A stretch of DNA of 20,195 bases from a bacterium (GCA_024224995.1 JAAENB010000452.1:1-20195), one strand, 5' to 3'; positions 1-7,811 are shown, counted from the first letter of the stretch. Translations and numbers: made by a program. Notes: generated from the letters alone by a model not told the origin.

Positions 1-11
1 AAAAATACGTC

Positions 12-159
12 AGAAACTAAATAGCACTGCTTGTGCATCTGGCCTGGAAGTAGTATGGGCTCTTTGGGTTGTGAGGACTGTTTGAGCGGAGCGAGTTCCG
101 CAGCAATCCAAAGAGCCCATACTACTTCCAGGCCCGCGCACAAGCAAAATTTAGTTTCT
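12..159. repeat. Long hairpin repeat, element A
   Basis: A nested inverted repeat. The outer arms 12-22 and 149-159 pair over 11 bp, the middle arms 29-36 and 138-145 over 8 bp, and the main arms 41-67 and 108-134 over 27 bp without mismatch. A few further pairs, including G-U, extend the stem inward. The apex contains a small 5-bp hairpin (86-90 with 97-101). Read on the minus strand, the loop at 69-100 nearly matches the loops of the hairpins at 2559-2670 and 7608-7719. The element ends about 15 bases before the start codon of the next gene and abuts its ribosome binding site (AGGA at 167-170). It may begin left of the window. A structured intergenic repeat is the safest description; mobility is inference. 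Confidence 0.85.
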
Positions 160-174
160 TAAGAGCAGGAAAAA

Positions 175-2484
175 ATGGATATATGGAAATGGGTTGAAAA
201 TACCTGTGAAGAACTTCAGAAGAACGGGCAGACCAGGCTGGCAGACCTGGTTGATTTACTGCCGACCTACGCGGTCAATAATGAACACAACCGGGTAGAC
301 GCAATCGTGCCCGAAGCCCTGGCCCTGGCCAGGTCCGTAAAAAATCACTGGCTTGAGGTCTATATTCGGCACTGGAACCTCCAGAGCAGGCTCTTTAAAC
401 GCTATGAAGTGGCAGGGCTTCTTTCCGAAGCGGTAAACCTTCTTGAGTTTGCTCACCGTGAAGAGACCCGGGCCTGTCCGCAAAGCATCTGCGCGGTACA
501 GGACATTGCAAAATGTTACGCCCTCATAGACGGGCCCGCGTATGTACAAGAGCGGCTCGCCGTAGCAGAGGAGACCCTGGCAAAAATAGACGCCGCCTGG
601 CCCTGTTTTACCTGTATCTCTTCAGAAAAGGTCTACGCGCTTCTCGACCGGGAATCCTCGGAAGAAGCCCTTGATTTCCTGGATACGCAGCAGCAAGCGC
701 TTATTATAGTGAACCAGCGGGACAGGCTGGCACATCTCTACGATACCCGTACCGATGTTTTACTCTCTCTTAAGCGCTATGAAGAAGCATATAACATCAA
801 CGAAGAATACGGCAAGGATCAGTACGATAAAAGTTCACAACAGACCTACAAAATAAACAAAGCCCGGATCCTGGCCTTCCAGGGCAGCTTCCGGGAAGCG
901 GAAAAAATCCTCCCTTCATTTAACGATATAGCGGAAACGCCAAGTCACTTTACAGACTGGACAGAGGCAGTAACACTTCTTACGGCCGGGAACGTTCTCC
1001 CCAATGACTGGAAGCTGCATAATAATCTTCAGTATATGTATGAGACCCTGTTTCGCAATGGAGTTTTTCGTAAAACATTTGAACTTGGTTTGCAGCAGGC
1101 ATACCTGGCACTGGAGCGGGAACAGCCCTTTACCGCAAAAAGATGCGGAGAAAAAATTGAAGCGCTTATTCCCAAATTACGGGAACCGCTGAATGCACCG
1201 GTTCAACTGGAAGAACTCAAAAATGCTATTGCCGAAATTGCTCACAAACAGCCGCCACCGGCATCCCTGCCGGACACCCCGGAAGAAATACTGAATTCCT
1301 TAGGAGACAGCCCGGAAGATGCCCTGGTATTACTGGAAGCAGCCGGAAAAAAATGGCCGGGCAATAGCGCCCTGCTTTTAACAACAGTATATGCGTATAA
1401 TGCAATTAATGAAAGCGAATACAGCCGGGAACTCATGAACCGGCATCTCTTACAATTTCCCGATTCTCCTGAAATCGTATTGGAACTGGGTCAGTTGTAC
1501 CTCAATAGCCCAACTCCGGAACAGGCAAAAACATTCGCTCAAACACTGCTGAATAAAGATTCAGCAGCTAACCTGAGCAGGAAAACGCTGGACAATGGAC
1601 GGTGGATACTTTCGCTCTATTATCTTAAAAATGGGGAAGAAGAATCTGCCCGGAAAATTCTAATGGAATACCTGGATTCAAACCCGGAAGCAAAAAAAGC
1701 CAGGATGGTCCTTGCGGGGTTGGAACGAAAATCGGGAAATCCGGAAAAAGCGCTTCAGCACCTGAACCTGTTAGTTCAAAACAATGAAGAAGCCGGAGAT
1801 TACGATTGGGACAGGATGATTACAGCAACAATGCTTGAGCAGTGGGGCATCGTAAGAGACTCAGCCCGCCGTTTAGGGATGAACCTGGAAGGAAGCGGTC
1901 CAATTGAGGAAGACTTTGGCCCCTGTTCAATTGAGTTTGTTGATCCCACAGGAGAGAAAGACTTTTATTACGCGCAGAGAACAGGACCCGTAACAGCCAG
2001 GATTATACAGATCGCAGAGCCGGACAATGACCAGCATTACCGGGACTACCTTATTTTTGACCCCCTGGATTTAAATGAGACCGAAGAGGAAGAAGAACAC
2101 GATAAAAACAGGCCCCCTTTATTCGCGCCAATAAAAATTATAAGCGAAGCCGGGTATTCGTCGTATGCCATAGACGGAGTATACCCCGGAGAGGAACAGG
2201 TTACTGCCCTTAAAGAAAAGCTAGCGGCTCTGGGCTGTGAAACCCAGGTTCAGAGTGATTCCAGTTACCAGCTTTTTCCCAACGACTGCCTGGGGAACGT
2301 ACGGGGACTATATGCCTTTGTAGCGGTCCCCAAAGAACTGCCGCCGGAAAAAGTAGCCCATCTCCTGGCAAAAGAGACCGCATCATACGAGGCGCCGCTT
2401 ACCTGGACAGGACTCCTTGAGAAGCTTGGCCAAAAAGACGAGCTTCTGCGTCACCGGGAGATTGAAGAGGCTTATGGGTTGTAA
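175..2484 (+). CDS. TPR-repeat protein of unknown function
   Basis: A 769-residue protein with no signal peptide or membrane segment, so probably cytoplasmic. Most of it reads as paired amphipathic helices of TPR type. Examples lie around residues 190-260 (pattern LLSLKRYEEAY, then ILAFQGSFREAEKIL) and 430-545 (LYYLKNGEEESARKIL, then LERKSGNPEKALQHL). TPR arrays usually bind partner proteins or peptides. From about residue 580 the repeats stop and a C-terminal region of about 190 residues follows that I do not recognise. It starts near the motif CSIEFVDPTGEKDFYYAQR, contains an acidic run near 635-642 and ends helical. The ATG follows AGGA with good spacing. The gene is richer in G+C than rpoD, dnaG or the PKS and lies between two copies of one repeat, which could mean local duplication or acquisition. 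No operon partner is visible. Confidence 0.85.
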   Translation: MDIWKWVENTCEELQKNGQTRLADLVDLLPTYAVNNEHNRVDAIVPEALALARSVKNHWLEVYIRHWNLQSRLFKRYEVAGLLSEAVNLLEFAHREETRACPQSICAVQDIAKCYALIDGPAYVQERLAVAEETLAKIDAAWPCFTCISSEKVYALLDRESSEEALDFLDTQQQALIIVNQRDRLAHLYDTRTDVLLSLKRYEEAYNINEEYGKDQYDKSSQQTYKINKARILAFQGSFREAEKILPSFNDIAETPSHFTDWTEAVTLLTAGNVLPNDWKLHNNLQYMYETLFRNGVFRKTFELGLQQAYLALEREQPFTAKRCGEKIEALIPKLREPLNAPVQLEELKNAIAEIAHKQPPPASLPDTPEEILNSLGDSPEDALVLLEAAGKKWPGNSALLLTTVYAYNAINESEYSRELMNRHLLQFPDSPEIVLELGQLYLNSPTPEQAKTFAQTLLNKDSAANLSRKTLDNGRWILSLYYLKNGEEESARKILMEYLDSNPEAKKARMVLAGLERKSGNPEKALQHLNLLVQNNEEAGDYDWDRMITATMLEQWGIVRDSARRLGMNLEGSGPIEEDFGPCSIEFVDPTGEKDFYYAQRTGPVTARIIQIAEPDNDQHYRDYLIFDPLDLNETEEEEEHDKNRPPLFAPIKIISEAGYSSYAIDGVYPGEEQVTALKEKLAALGCETQVQSDSSYQLFPNDCLGNVRGLYAFVAVPKELPPEKVAHLLAKETASYEAPLTWTGLLEKLGQKDELLRHREIEEAYGL

Positions 2485-2530
2485 GAGAACTCTAATTGCT
2501 GTTTGCATAAGAGCAGTGCGGACCCTGTAG

Positions 2531-2700
2531 TCGCGTCTTAATATAAGGTATATCAAGCCGGAATGTAAACCATGCCCGGAGTGATGCCTCCGCAGAACGT
2601 TCGGAACTCGCTCCGCTCAGACAGCCTCACAACCCGCAGAGGCATCACTCCGGGCATGGTTTACATTCCGAATTATGTTTTTCGGTATACTAAGACACGA
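2531..2700. repeat. Long hairpin repeat, element B
   Basis: Core arms 2559-2590 and 2639-2670 are a perfect 32-bp inverted repeat. Weaker outer arms, 2531-2540 with 2691-2700, match at 9 of 10 positions. The loop at 2602-2633 contains CGGAACTCGCTCCGCTCA, also found in element C (two changes in that stretch) and, reversed, in element A. No sensible protein is encoded; a 93-codon open frame across this region is a by-product of the palindrome. It lies between the TPR gene and the 3' end of the mutase gene. The function is unknown. Confidence 0.88.
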
Positions 2701-2720
2701 CCGACTCTGTGTAGCGGGAA

Positions 2721-2800
2721 AAAAATACGTCAGAAACAAAATAGTATTGCAAGCTGCTTCCAGGCCCGCGCACAAACACAATTTAGTTTCTTAAGAGCAG
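2721..2800. repeat. Collapsed copy of element A (centre deleted)
   Basis: Positions 2721-2744 repeat 1-24 with a single change (AAAAATACGTCAGAAAC, then AAAATAG). Positions 2757-2800 repeat the right side of element A, about 124-168, including CTTCCAGGCCCGCGCACAA and ATTTAGTTTCTTAAGAGCAG. The main stem and loop of A, roughly bases 31-122, are missing. The two copies are direct repeats flanking the TPR gene. Loss of the centre is what replication slippage across a palindrome would leave. Confidence 0.8.
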
Positions 2801-2893
2801 CTGACCCTGCTCCGCAGGGAAAAAATACGGAAGAAAGTCCAAAAGAGGTTTAATCTCTTTCCGGGTAATTAACCCTCGGATAAAAAACCTCGA

Positions 2894-2928
2894 GGTTCGA
2901 ACTTCGAACTTCGAACCTTGAACCTTGA
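2894..2928. repeat. Degenerate heptamer tandem repeat
   Basis: Five 7-base units in a row: GGTTCGA, ACTTCGA, ACTTCGA, ACCTTGA, ACCTTGA. It sits just beyond the stop codon of the mutase gene. The overlapping palindrome AACCTCGAGGTT (2886-2897), followed on the minus strand by a T-run, could contribute to termination of that transcript, but this is not a classic terminator. The rest of the gene-free stretch 2801-2949 shows only a 6-bp hairpin (2842-2847 with 2855-2860). Confidence 0.6.
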
Positions 2929-2949
2929 ACTTTTTTGAGAGACTTCCCC

Positions 2950-4305
2950 TTAAAACATTTTCGCGAAATGTTTGTAGATCTTAGTTGCTTTAAGATCAGT
3001 TTCCGCTTCGGTCATGATCCTAAAAATCGGTTCGGTGTTTGAAGGTCTCAGGTGGACCCAGCCGCCGGCGAAATCTTTGTCTTTTACGAAATCAATTCTG
3101 AGACCGTCGATCTCGGAAAGTTTTTCATTTTTATAGGTTTCTTTGATCCGGTCGATAGTAGAATCGTCAAAGGTTTCCCGGTTGAATTTCACCTTGCCTT
3201 TTTTCATAACATAGACCGGCAGCTCACTAACAAGCTCGGAGAGTTTTTTGCCCCGTTCAGCCATCATCTGCAGGATGTATCCCACTCCGGCCAGGCTGTC
3301 ACGGCCCATATTAATCTCCGGGGAAATGACCCCGCCATTCCCTTCACCGCCAATACGGGCTCCGCGCTTAATCATCTCTTCAGTAACATTTATCTCACCA
3401 ACTTTCGTCCGCTTTACCGGAACACCATAGCGCGCGGCAATATCATCAATCATTTTTGATGTTGATAAATTGATAACGACCCGCCCTTTTTCTTTTGAAA
3501 GAAGATGTTCAGTAACCAGCGCCAGGGTACCCTCTTCACCAATTGGTTTGCCCTGTTCATCAACAATAGCCAGGCGATCGGCATCGGGATCCAGAGCAAA
3601 ACCGATATCGACCTTATTTTTTTTCACGCAACCGGCAAGATCTGCCAGGTTTTCCGGCGTTGGTTCCGCGCCACGCGGGAATATCCCGTTTGGATCACAA
3701 TAAAGGGGAACAACAGCGCAGTTCAGCCGTGAAAGGAGTTCCTGTACAATGAGAGAGCCGGCACCGTTAACCGAATCCAGAGCCACTTTAAATTTTTCCT
3801 TTTGTATCGATTTAGTGTCAATAACGGAAAGGACTTTCTTGATATGAATCTCTCCGGCACTGTTATTCGTTTCAACAGAGCCAACCTTGTTCCATTTCAT
3901 ATACTTAAAATCTTCTTCCATCATGGCAAAAAACTTTTCAATTTCACGGGAGTTTAAAAAAGTACCGTTTTTAGTTACCAGTTTAAAAGCATTCCATTCA
4001 ATAGGATTATGCGATGCCGAAATAATAATCCCGCCAGCAGCGTTTAATTCCCGAACCATGATCTCTACTGTTGGCGTGGGCACAATCCCCACGTCAATAA
4101 CATCACACCCCGAAAGGGCAAGAATAGATTTCACCGCGTCGGAAATAGTCTCTCCCGTAGGACGAGAATCCCTTCCCAGGACAACACTGCCCTTTTTTAC
4201 GAATTTAGCAAACGCAGAAGCGACCTGCATAATCAATTCCGGGGTAAGGGTCTCCCCCACAACCCCCCGTATCCCTGAAACACTCTTCATCAATTGTGAC
4301 GCCAT
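2950..4305 (-). CDS. glmM: Phosphoglucosamine mutase / phosphohexomutase family protein
   Basis: A full-length (451 residues) alpha-D-phosphohexomutase. The active-site loop SASHNP carries the phosphoserine at S98, the metal-binding loop DPDADR is at 239-244, the sugar-binding loop GGEGNGG at 319-325, and the C-terminal phosphate-binding motif RPSNTEP is near residue 425. The family moves phosphate between C6 and C1. GlmM makes glucosamine-1-phosphate for UDP-GlcNAc, hence peptidoglycan and lipopolysaccharide. The sugar loop GGEGNGG differs from the GGEQSGH of classical GlmM and resembles variants seen in Bacteroidetes and archaea, so phosphomannomutase or phosphoglucomutase activity remains possible. 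The ATG at 4305 has a strong AAGAGGAG site. It lies 67 bp downstream of secA on the same strand and is probably cotranscribed with it. Confidence 0.82.
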   Translation of the reverse strand: MASQLMKSVSGIRGVVGETLTPELIMQVASAFAKFVKKGSVVLGRDSRPTGETISDAVKSILALSGCDVIDVGIVPTPTVEIMVRELNAAGGIIISASHNPIEWNAFKLVTKNGTFLNSREIEKFFAMMEEDFKYMKWNKVGSVETNNSAGEIHIKKVLSVIDTKSIQKEKFKVALDSVNGAGSLIVQELLSRLNCAVVPLYCDPNGIFPRGAEPTPENLADLAGCVKKNKVDIGFALDPDADRLAIVDEQGKPIGEEGTLALVTEHLLSKEKGRVVINLSTSKMIDDIAARYGVPVKRTKVGEINVTEEMIKRGARIGGEGNGGVISPEINMGRDSLAGVGYILQMMAERGKKLSELVSELPVYVMKKGKVKFNRETFDDSTIDRIKETYKNEKLSEIDGLRIDFVKDKDFAGGWVHLRPSNTEPIFRIMTEAETDLKATKIYKHFAKMF

Positions 4306-4353
4306 AATAACTCCTCTTACCGATTATCTTTTTACAACCGATCACCGATTACC

Positions 4354-4367
4354 GGTAACCGGTTACC
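4354..4367. repeat. Perfect 14-bp palindrome between secA and glmM
   Basis: GGTAACCGGTTACC is its own reverse complement. On the minus strand it is followed by degenerate copies of ATCGGT (CGGTAATCGGTGATCGGTT). It occupies most of the 67-bp gap between the secA stop and the ribosome binding site of the mutase gene. There is no U-tract, so it is not an obvious terminator. It may be a dispersed low-complexity repeat or a protein-binding site. Confidence 0.5.
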
Positions 4368-4372
4368 TTCCC

Positions 4373-7126
4373 CTACCCTCTTCTGCTTCTCCTGGTCTTC
4401 TTTCTTTTACCGCCGCCGCTGGTTGGTTCGGCCGGTTTTTCAGGACCTGAAGCCGCTCGTTTCCTGGGGCGGGAGCCGGAAGCGGAAACAGGAATTCCAC
4501 CGGAGCCAAACTGTCCAACTTCATCATGATGTTCATCACCAATAACCTGGAAGTCGTGTTCTTCTTCTTCAATAACATGTTCAACCTGGACTTTAAGCAT
4601 AAATTCCAGGATCTCTTCTTTAAGTGACAGCATCATTTCTTTAAACTGCTGAAAACCTTCAATTTTATATTGAATAAGGGGATTTTTTTCGCTATAGGAA
4701 GCGGTCCAGATCCCATCTCTTAAATTATCCATGGAAAGAAGGTGCTGTCTCCATTTATTGTCAATAACCTGGAGTGATATGAGCCGCTCCAGGGTCCGCA
4801 TATCGGAACTGCCGATTCTTTCTTCCTTCTCTTTATACTCATCCGTGAGGACAGAGCAAAGAGCTTCTTCAAATTCATGGTATGACAGCTTAAACGGATC
4901 AATGGTTTCATAATCAATATCAATATTAAACCTGGCCTTTACCCAGGACTGGATGCCATCAAGGTTCCATTCTTCCGGGTGCCCGCCGCCGCCGGTATAT
5001 TCCTCAATCTGGAACTTTGCCACTTCATCAAAATAAGAAATAACTTTTGTTGACAGATCCCCGCCGTCAAGGATATCACCCCGTTCCTTATAGATAAACT
5101 CTCTCTGGGTATTCATAACATCATCATATTCCAGGAGATGTTTCCGTATTTCAAAGTTCTTTCCTTCGACCCGTTTCTGAGCACCGGCAATGGCTTTGGT
5201 AACCATCTTGCTTTCAATCTCCTGGCCCTCTTCCATCCCAAGCCGCTGCATTACATTACCGATCCTGTCGGAGCCAAAAAGCCGCATAAGATCATCATCA
5301 AGAGAGAGATAAAACCTTGATGAACCGGGGTCTCCCTGTCTGCCCGACCGGCCCCGGAGCTGGTTGTCGATCCGCCTGGCTTCATGGCGCTCGGTTCCGA
5401 GAATATGAAGTCCGCCCACGCTTTTTACTTTTTCATGGTTCAGAACCCACTCTTTTCCGTTCTTCAAAATATTTGAAGCCTTATTTTTATCCTGGCCGGT
5501 CATACTGCCGAGCGCGGTTTCGGCTTTGTCGAAATTGTTGCTTAAGATTGCCAGCTTGAACTCATTCCAGGTTCCTGCATCATGAATCGCGTCATGGGAC
5601 TCCAGGTCATCAATAAAAAGTTTACGGCCGCCCAGCACAATGTCGGTTCCCCGGCCTGCCATGTTTGTGGCAATGGTTACGGTTCCGGGGCTTCCCGCTT
5701 CAGCAACGATCTGAGCTTCCTGCTGGTGGTATTTGGCATTCAGCACATTATGAATAACCCCTCTCGATTTGAGCACACTCGACAGGAGTTCCGATTTTTC
5801 AATAGAAATAGAACCGACCAGAATGGGCTGTCCCTTGCCGGAGAGATCTTTAATCTCATCAACAATGGCGTTCAGCTTCTCTTTTTCCGTCCGGTAAACT
5901 CTGTCCGGGCAATCGTCCCTGATGAGGGGCTGATTGGTTGGAATAACAACAACATCAAGACCGTAGATTTTTTTGAATTCTACTGCTTCAGTGTCGGCAG
6001 TACCGGTCATACCGGAAAGTTTGTTATACATTCTAAAGAAATTCTGGAACGTAACTGAAGCCAGAGTTTGACTCTCCCGCGCGATAGTAACATTCTCTTT
6101 CGCTTCAAGAGCCTGGTGCAAACCGTCGGAGTATCGCCGTCCTTCCATGAGCCGGCCGGTAAACTCATCAACAATGAGAACCTGTCCTTCTTTAACAATA
6201 TAGTCTATTTCTTTTCTAAAAAGAGTATGGGCTTTCAGAGCCTGGTTAACGTGGTGTATTGTTTCAATATGTTTATTGTCATAGAGATTATCGATCTTTA
6301 ACAATCTTTCAACATGTTTAACCCCGGGTTCCGTAAGGAGAACATTCCGGTCTTTTTCATTTACTTCATAATCGACCTCTTCCTTCAATTGGGGAATGAG
6401 TTTATTGATTAAAAAATATTTCTTTGTGGATTCTTCTGTTGAACCGGAAATAATAAGCGGAGTTCTCGCTTCGTCAATGAGAATAGAGTCGACCTCATCA
6501 ACAATACAAAAATTGAGTATTTTTTGCACTTTCAGAGATTTGTGTTCCACCATATTGTCCCGTAAATAGTCGAAGCCAAACTCATTATTGGTTCCATAGG
6601 TGATATCACAGCCGTAGGCATCCTGTCGTTCCTGAGGTTCCATGTCGTGCTGGATAATCCCAACAGTGAGACCAAGAAAATTATATACCGGGGACATCCA
6701 TTGAGCATCCCGTTTTGCCAGGTAATCATTTACCGTAACAACATGAGCTCCTTTACCGGAAAGAGCATTCAAATATACCGGGAGTGTTGCCACAAGAGTT
6801 TTCCCTTCACCGGTTTTCATTTCTGCATTTTTCCCCTGGTGAAGAACAACGCCACCCATAAGCTGTACATCAAAATGTCTCATACCAAGAGTTCTTACTG
6901 CTGCCTCCCGGACAAGGGCAAAAGCTTCATGTAAAATATTGTCAAGAGTCTCTCCTTTTTCCAGTCTGAGTCGAAATTCCGATGTTTTATTCCTCATCTC
7001 TTCATCTGAGAGTTTTTGTATTGCCGGTTCAAAAGAATTTATCTTTTCTGCGATTGGTCTGAGTTTTTTAATATCCCTTTCATGTTTGGATCCGAAAAAG
7101 AAACTCAATACGGTGTCTACGTTCAT
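4373..7126 (-). CDS. secA: Preprotein translocase ATPase SecA
   Basis: A full-length SecA (917 residues), the motor that drives unfolded preproteins through SecYEG at the inner membrane. Visible are the Walker A motif MKTGEGKT at 103-110, the DEAD-box-like [20 protein letters not shown] at 209-228, the NBD2 stretch [15 protein letters not shown], the [20 protein letters not shown] motif, and helical scaffold and wing regions. An insertion of about 60 residues lies between GG(R/K) and the [12 protein letters not shown] segment, as in several Gram-negative SecAs. The C-terminus is odd: the usual CxCx8C(H/C) zinc tail is absent and is replaced by an acidic/His-rich stretch and a final Lys/Arg-rich, Gly/Ser-rich tail. 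The ATG at 7126 is preceded by AAGGA with 7-nt spacing. The glmM-type gene follows directly. Confidence 0.98.
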   Translation of the reverse strand: MNVDTVLSFFFGSKHERDIKKLRPIAEKINSFEPAIQKLSDEEMRNKTSEFRLRLEKGETLDNILHEAFALVREAAVRTLGMRHFDVQLMGGVVLHQGKNAEMKTGEGKTLVATLPVYLNALSGKGAHVVTVNDYLAKRDAQWMSPVYNFLGLTVGIIQHDMEPQERQDAYGCDITYGTNNEFGFDYLRDNMVEHKSLKVQKILNFCIVDEVDSILIDEARTPLIISGSTEESTKKYFLINKLIPQLKEEVDYEVNEKDRNVLLTEPGVKHVERLLKIDNLYDNKHIETIHHVNQALKAHTLFRKEIDYIVKEGQVLIVDEFTGRLMEGRRYSDGLHQALEAKENVTIARESQTLASVTFQNFFRMYNKLSGMTGTADTEAVEFKKIYGLDVVVIPTNQPLIRDDCPDRVYRTEKEKLNAIVDEIKDLSGKGQPILVGSISIEKSELLSSVLKSRGVIHNVLNAKYHQQEAQIVAEAGSPGTVTIATNMAGRGTDIVLGGRKLFIDDLESHDAIHDAGTWNEFKLAILSNNFDKAETALGSMTGQDKNKASNILKNGKEWVLNHEKVKSVGGLHILGTERHEARRIDNQLRGRSGRQGDPGSSRFYLSLDDDLMRLFGSDRIGNVMQRLGMEEGQEIESKMVTKAIAGAQKRVEGKNFEIRKHLLEYDDVMNTQREFIYKERGDILDGGDLSTKVISYFDEVAKFQIEEYTGGGGHPEEWNLDGIQSWVKARFNIDIDYETIDPFKLSYHEFEEALCSVLTDEYKEKEERIGSSDMRTLERLISLQVIDNKWRQHLLSMDNLRDGIWTASYSEKNPLIQYKIEGFQQFKEMMLSLKEEILEFMLKVQVEHVIEEEEHDFQVIGDEHHDEVGQFGSGGIPVSASGSRPRKRAASGPEKPAEPTSGGGKRKKTRRSRRG

Positions 7127-7247
7127 GTTATCTTCCTTTATCTTCTTTAGAAATTTATTTAAATATCGTAAGTGCTTTAACCAAAATATTACTTTAATTA
7201 ATATACAAATAAACTACAGTAATGTTACCAATAAAATTATCAACATA

Positions 7248-7256
7248 ATTTTAGCA
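7248..7256 (-). promoter_or_regulatory. Possible extended -10 promoter for secA
   Basis: On the minus strand TGCTAAAAT gives a TG extension and a -10 hexamer matching TATAAT at five of six positions, about 120 bases before the secA start. No good -35 is seen at 17 nt. The region is very AT-rich, so chance matches are likely. Confidence 0.3.
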
Positions 7257-7313
7257 TTTTTTGTAAAAAATAAGGGTGATATATATTTTTTTCTCAAAAA
7301 CTAACTTTTCAAG

Positions 7314-7342
7314 TTGACAAAAACGGGTATGTTAAATTTAAT
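7314..7342 (+). promoter_or_regulatory. Strong sigma-70-type promoter with no protein gene downstream
   Basis: A perfect -35 TTGACA (7314-7319), a 17-bp spacer and -10 TTTAAT (7337-7342, five of six). It points right, away from secA, into 490 bases without a plausible coding frame. Transcription would begin near 7349 and meet the hairpin at 7432-7486. It is therefore read as the promoter of a small RNA. Confidence 0.6.
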
Positions 7343-7348
7343 GGCATA

Positions 7349-7493
7349 ATGATTCAGTAATCCAAAACTGGAAAACAGTTAGGCATAAACTGATAATATT
7401 TTTTTCATGTAGTAAACCAAAACTTTTGTTACATCCCCTTTGTGCCCACCATCCTTTTACCTATTAGACCGGGCATAAAGGGGATGCCTTTTT
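7349..7493 (+). ncRNA. Candidate small RNA of about 145 nt, family unknown
   Basis: The call rests on a near-consensus promoter just upstream and a 16-bp terminator-like hairpin at the end, with no reading frame between them. The predicted RNA contains a 5-bp hairpin with a GAAAA loop (7366-7370 with 7376-7380) and two copies of GGCATAA (7382, 7472); a third copy at 7343 lies just before the predicted start. I do not recognise it as tmRNA, SRP RNA or RNase P RNA. 6S RNA cannot be excluded but the pairing does not obviously fit. The 3' hairpin could instead terminate leaky transcription. Confidence 0.38.
7432..7493 (+). terminator. Rho-independent-type hairpin ending the candidate small RNA
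   Basis: Arms 7432-7447 and 7471-7486 pair over 16 bp with one G-U (CATCCCCTTTGTGCCC against GGGCATAAAGGGGATG). The loop is 23 nt and CC plus five T follow. The T-run is on the right side only, so it acts on plus-strand transcripts. The long loop is unusual for a terminator and could itself be a pairing site. Confidence 0.55.
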
Positions 7494-7607
7494 CCAAATT
7501 TGTTTCTATCTTCCAAAATTATACCTCTCATATCTCTTCTGTCAAGTATATTCGGGAAAAATATCAATAGAATACCGGGGTTGTGCATTAGTATACTGAA
7601 ATCAGCC

Positions 7608-7719
7608 CGGAATGTAACTTCTGCCTGGAGCAATGCCTCTGCAGAACGTTCGGAACTCGCTTCACTCAGACAGCCTCACAACCTGCCGAGGCATCGCTCC
7701 AGGCAGAAGTTACATTCCG
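7608..7719. repeat. Long hairpin repeat, element C
   Basis: Arms 7608-7639 and 7688-7719 pair at 31 of 32 positions; the exception is A7632 against C7695. The loop at 7651-7682 matches that of element B except for two bases (TTCACT for TCCGCT). The first ten arm bases, CGGAATGTAA, are identical to B, but the middle of the arm differs, with matching changes on the other side. Weak outer similarity to B (TAGTATACTGAAA on the left, a related reversed sequence near 7725-7741) suggests the whole unit is about 150 bp. It lies between the candidate small RNA and the rpoD terminator. Confidence 0.88.
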
Positions 7720-7780
7720 AATTGCGTTTTTTGGCATATTAACCGCAATTAGTACCGAATAAATCAAACTCTAAAAAACA

Positions 7781-7811
7781 AAAAAAGCACGGTTTTGAAC
7801 CGTGCTTTTTT
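7781..7811 (-). terminator. Intrinsic terminator of rpoD
   Basis: A 14-bp perfect stem (7781-7794 with 7798-7811), GC core GCACGGTT, three-base loop and T-runs on both strands, 21 bases after the rpoD stop. It would stop the dnaG-rpoD transcript and is symmetrical enough to work from either side. Confidence 0.95.

Noticed and set aside
2572..2853. 93-codon open frame on the plus strand
   Set aside because: It runs through both arms of hairpin B and the collapsed repeat; the peptide is low-complexity and has no ribosome site or homology that I recognise.
2894..2928. CRISPR array or direct-repeat array
   Set aside because: The units are only 7 bases and contiguous, without spacers.
3887..4450. 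187-codon open frame opposite glmM and the secA end
   Set aside because: It spans the 5' end of glmM, the intergenic gap and the end of secA in antisense; no domain pattern.
7432..7486. Member of the A/B/C hairpin family
   Set aside because: The loop has none of the conserved CGGAACTCGCT sequence, and a T-run follows it, so it is better read as a terminator.
7500..7742. 80-codon open frame on the plus strand, a possible target of the 7314 promoter
   Set aside because: It lies beyond the terminator hairpin and consists largely of hairpin C; composition and start context are not gene-like.
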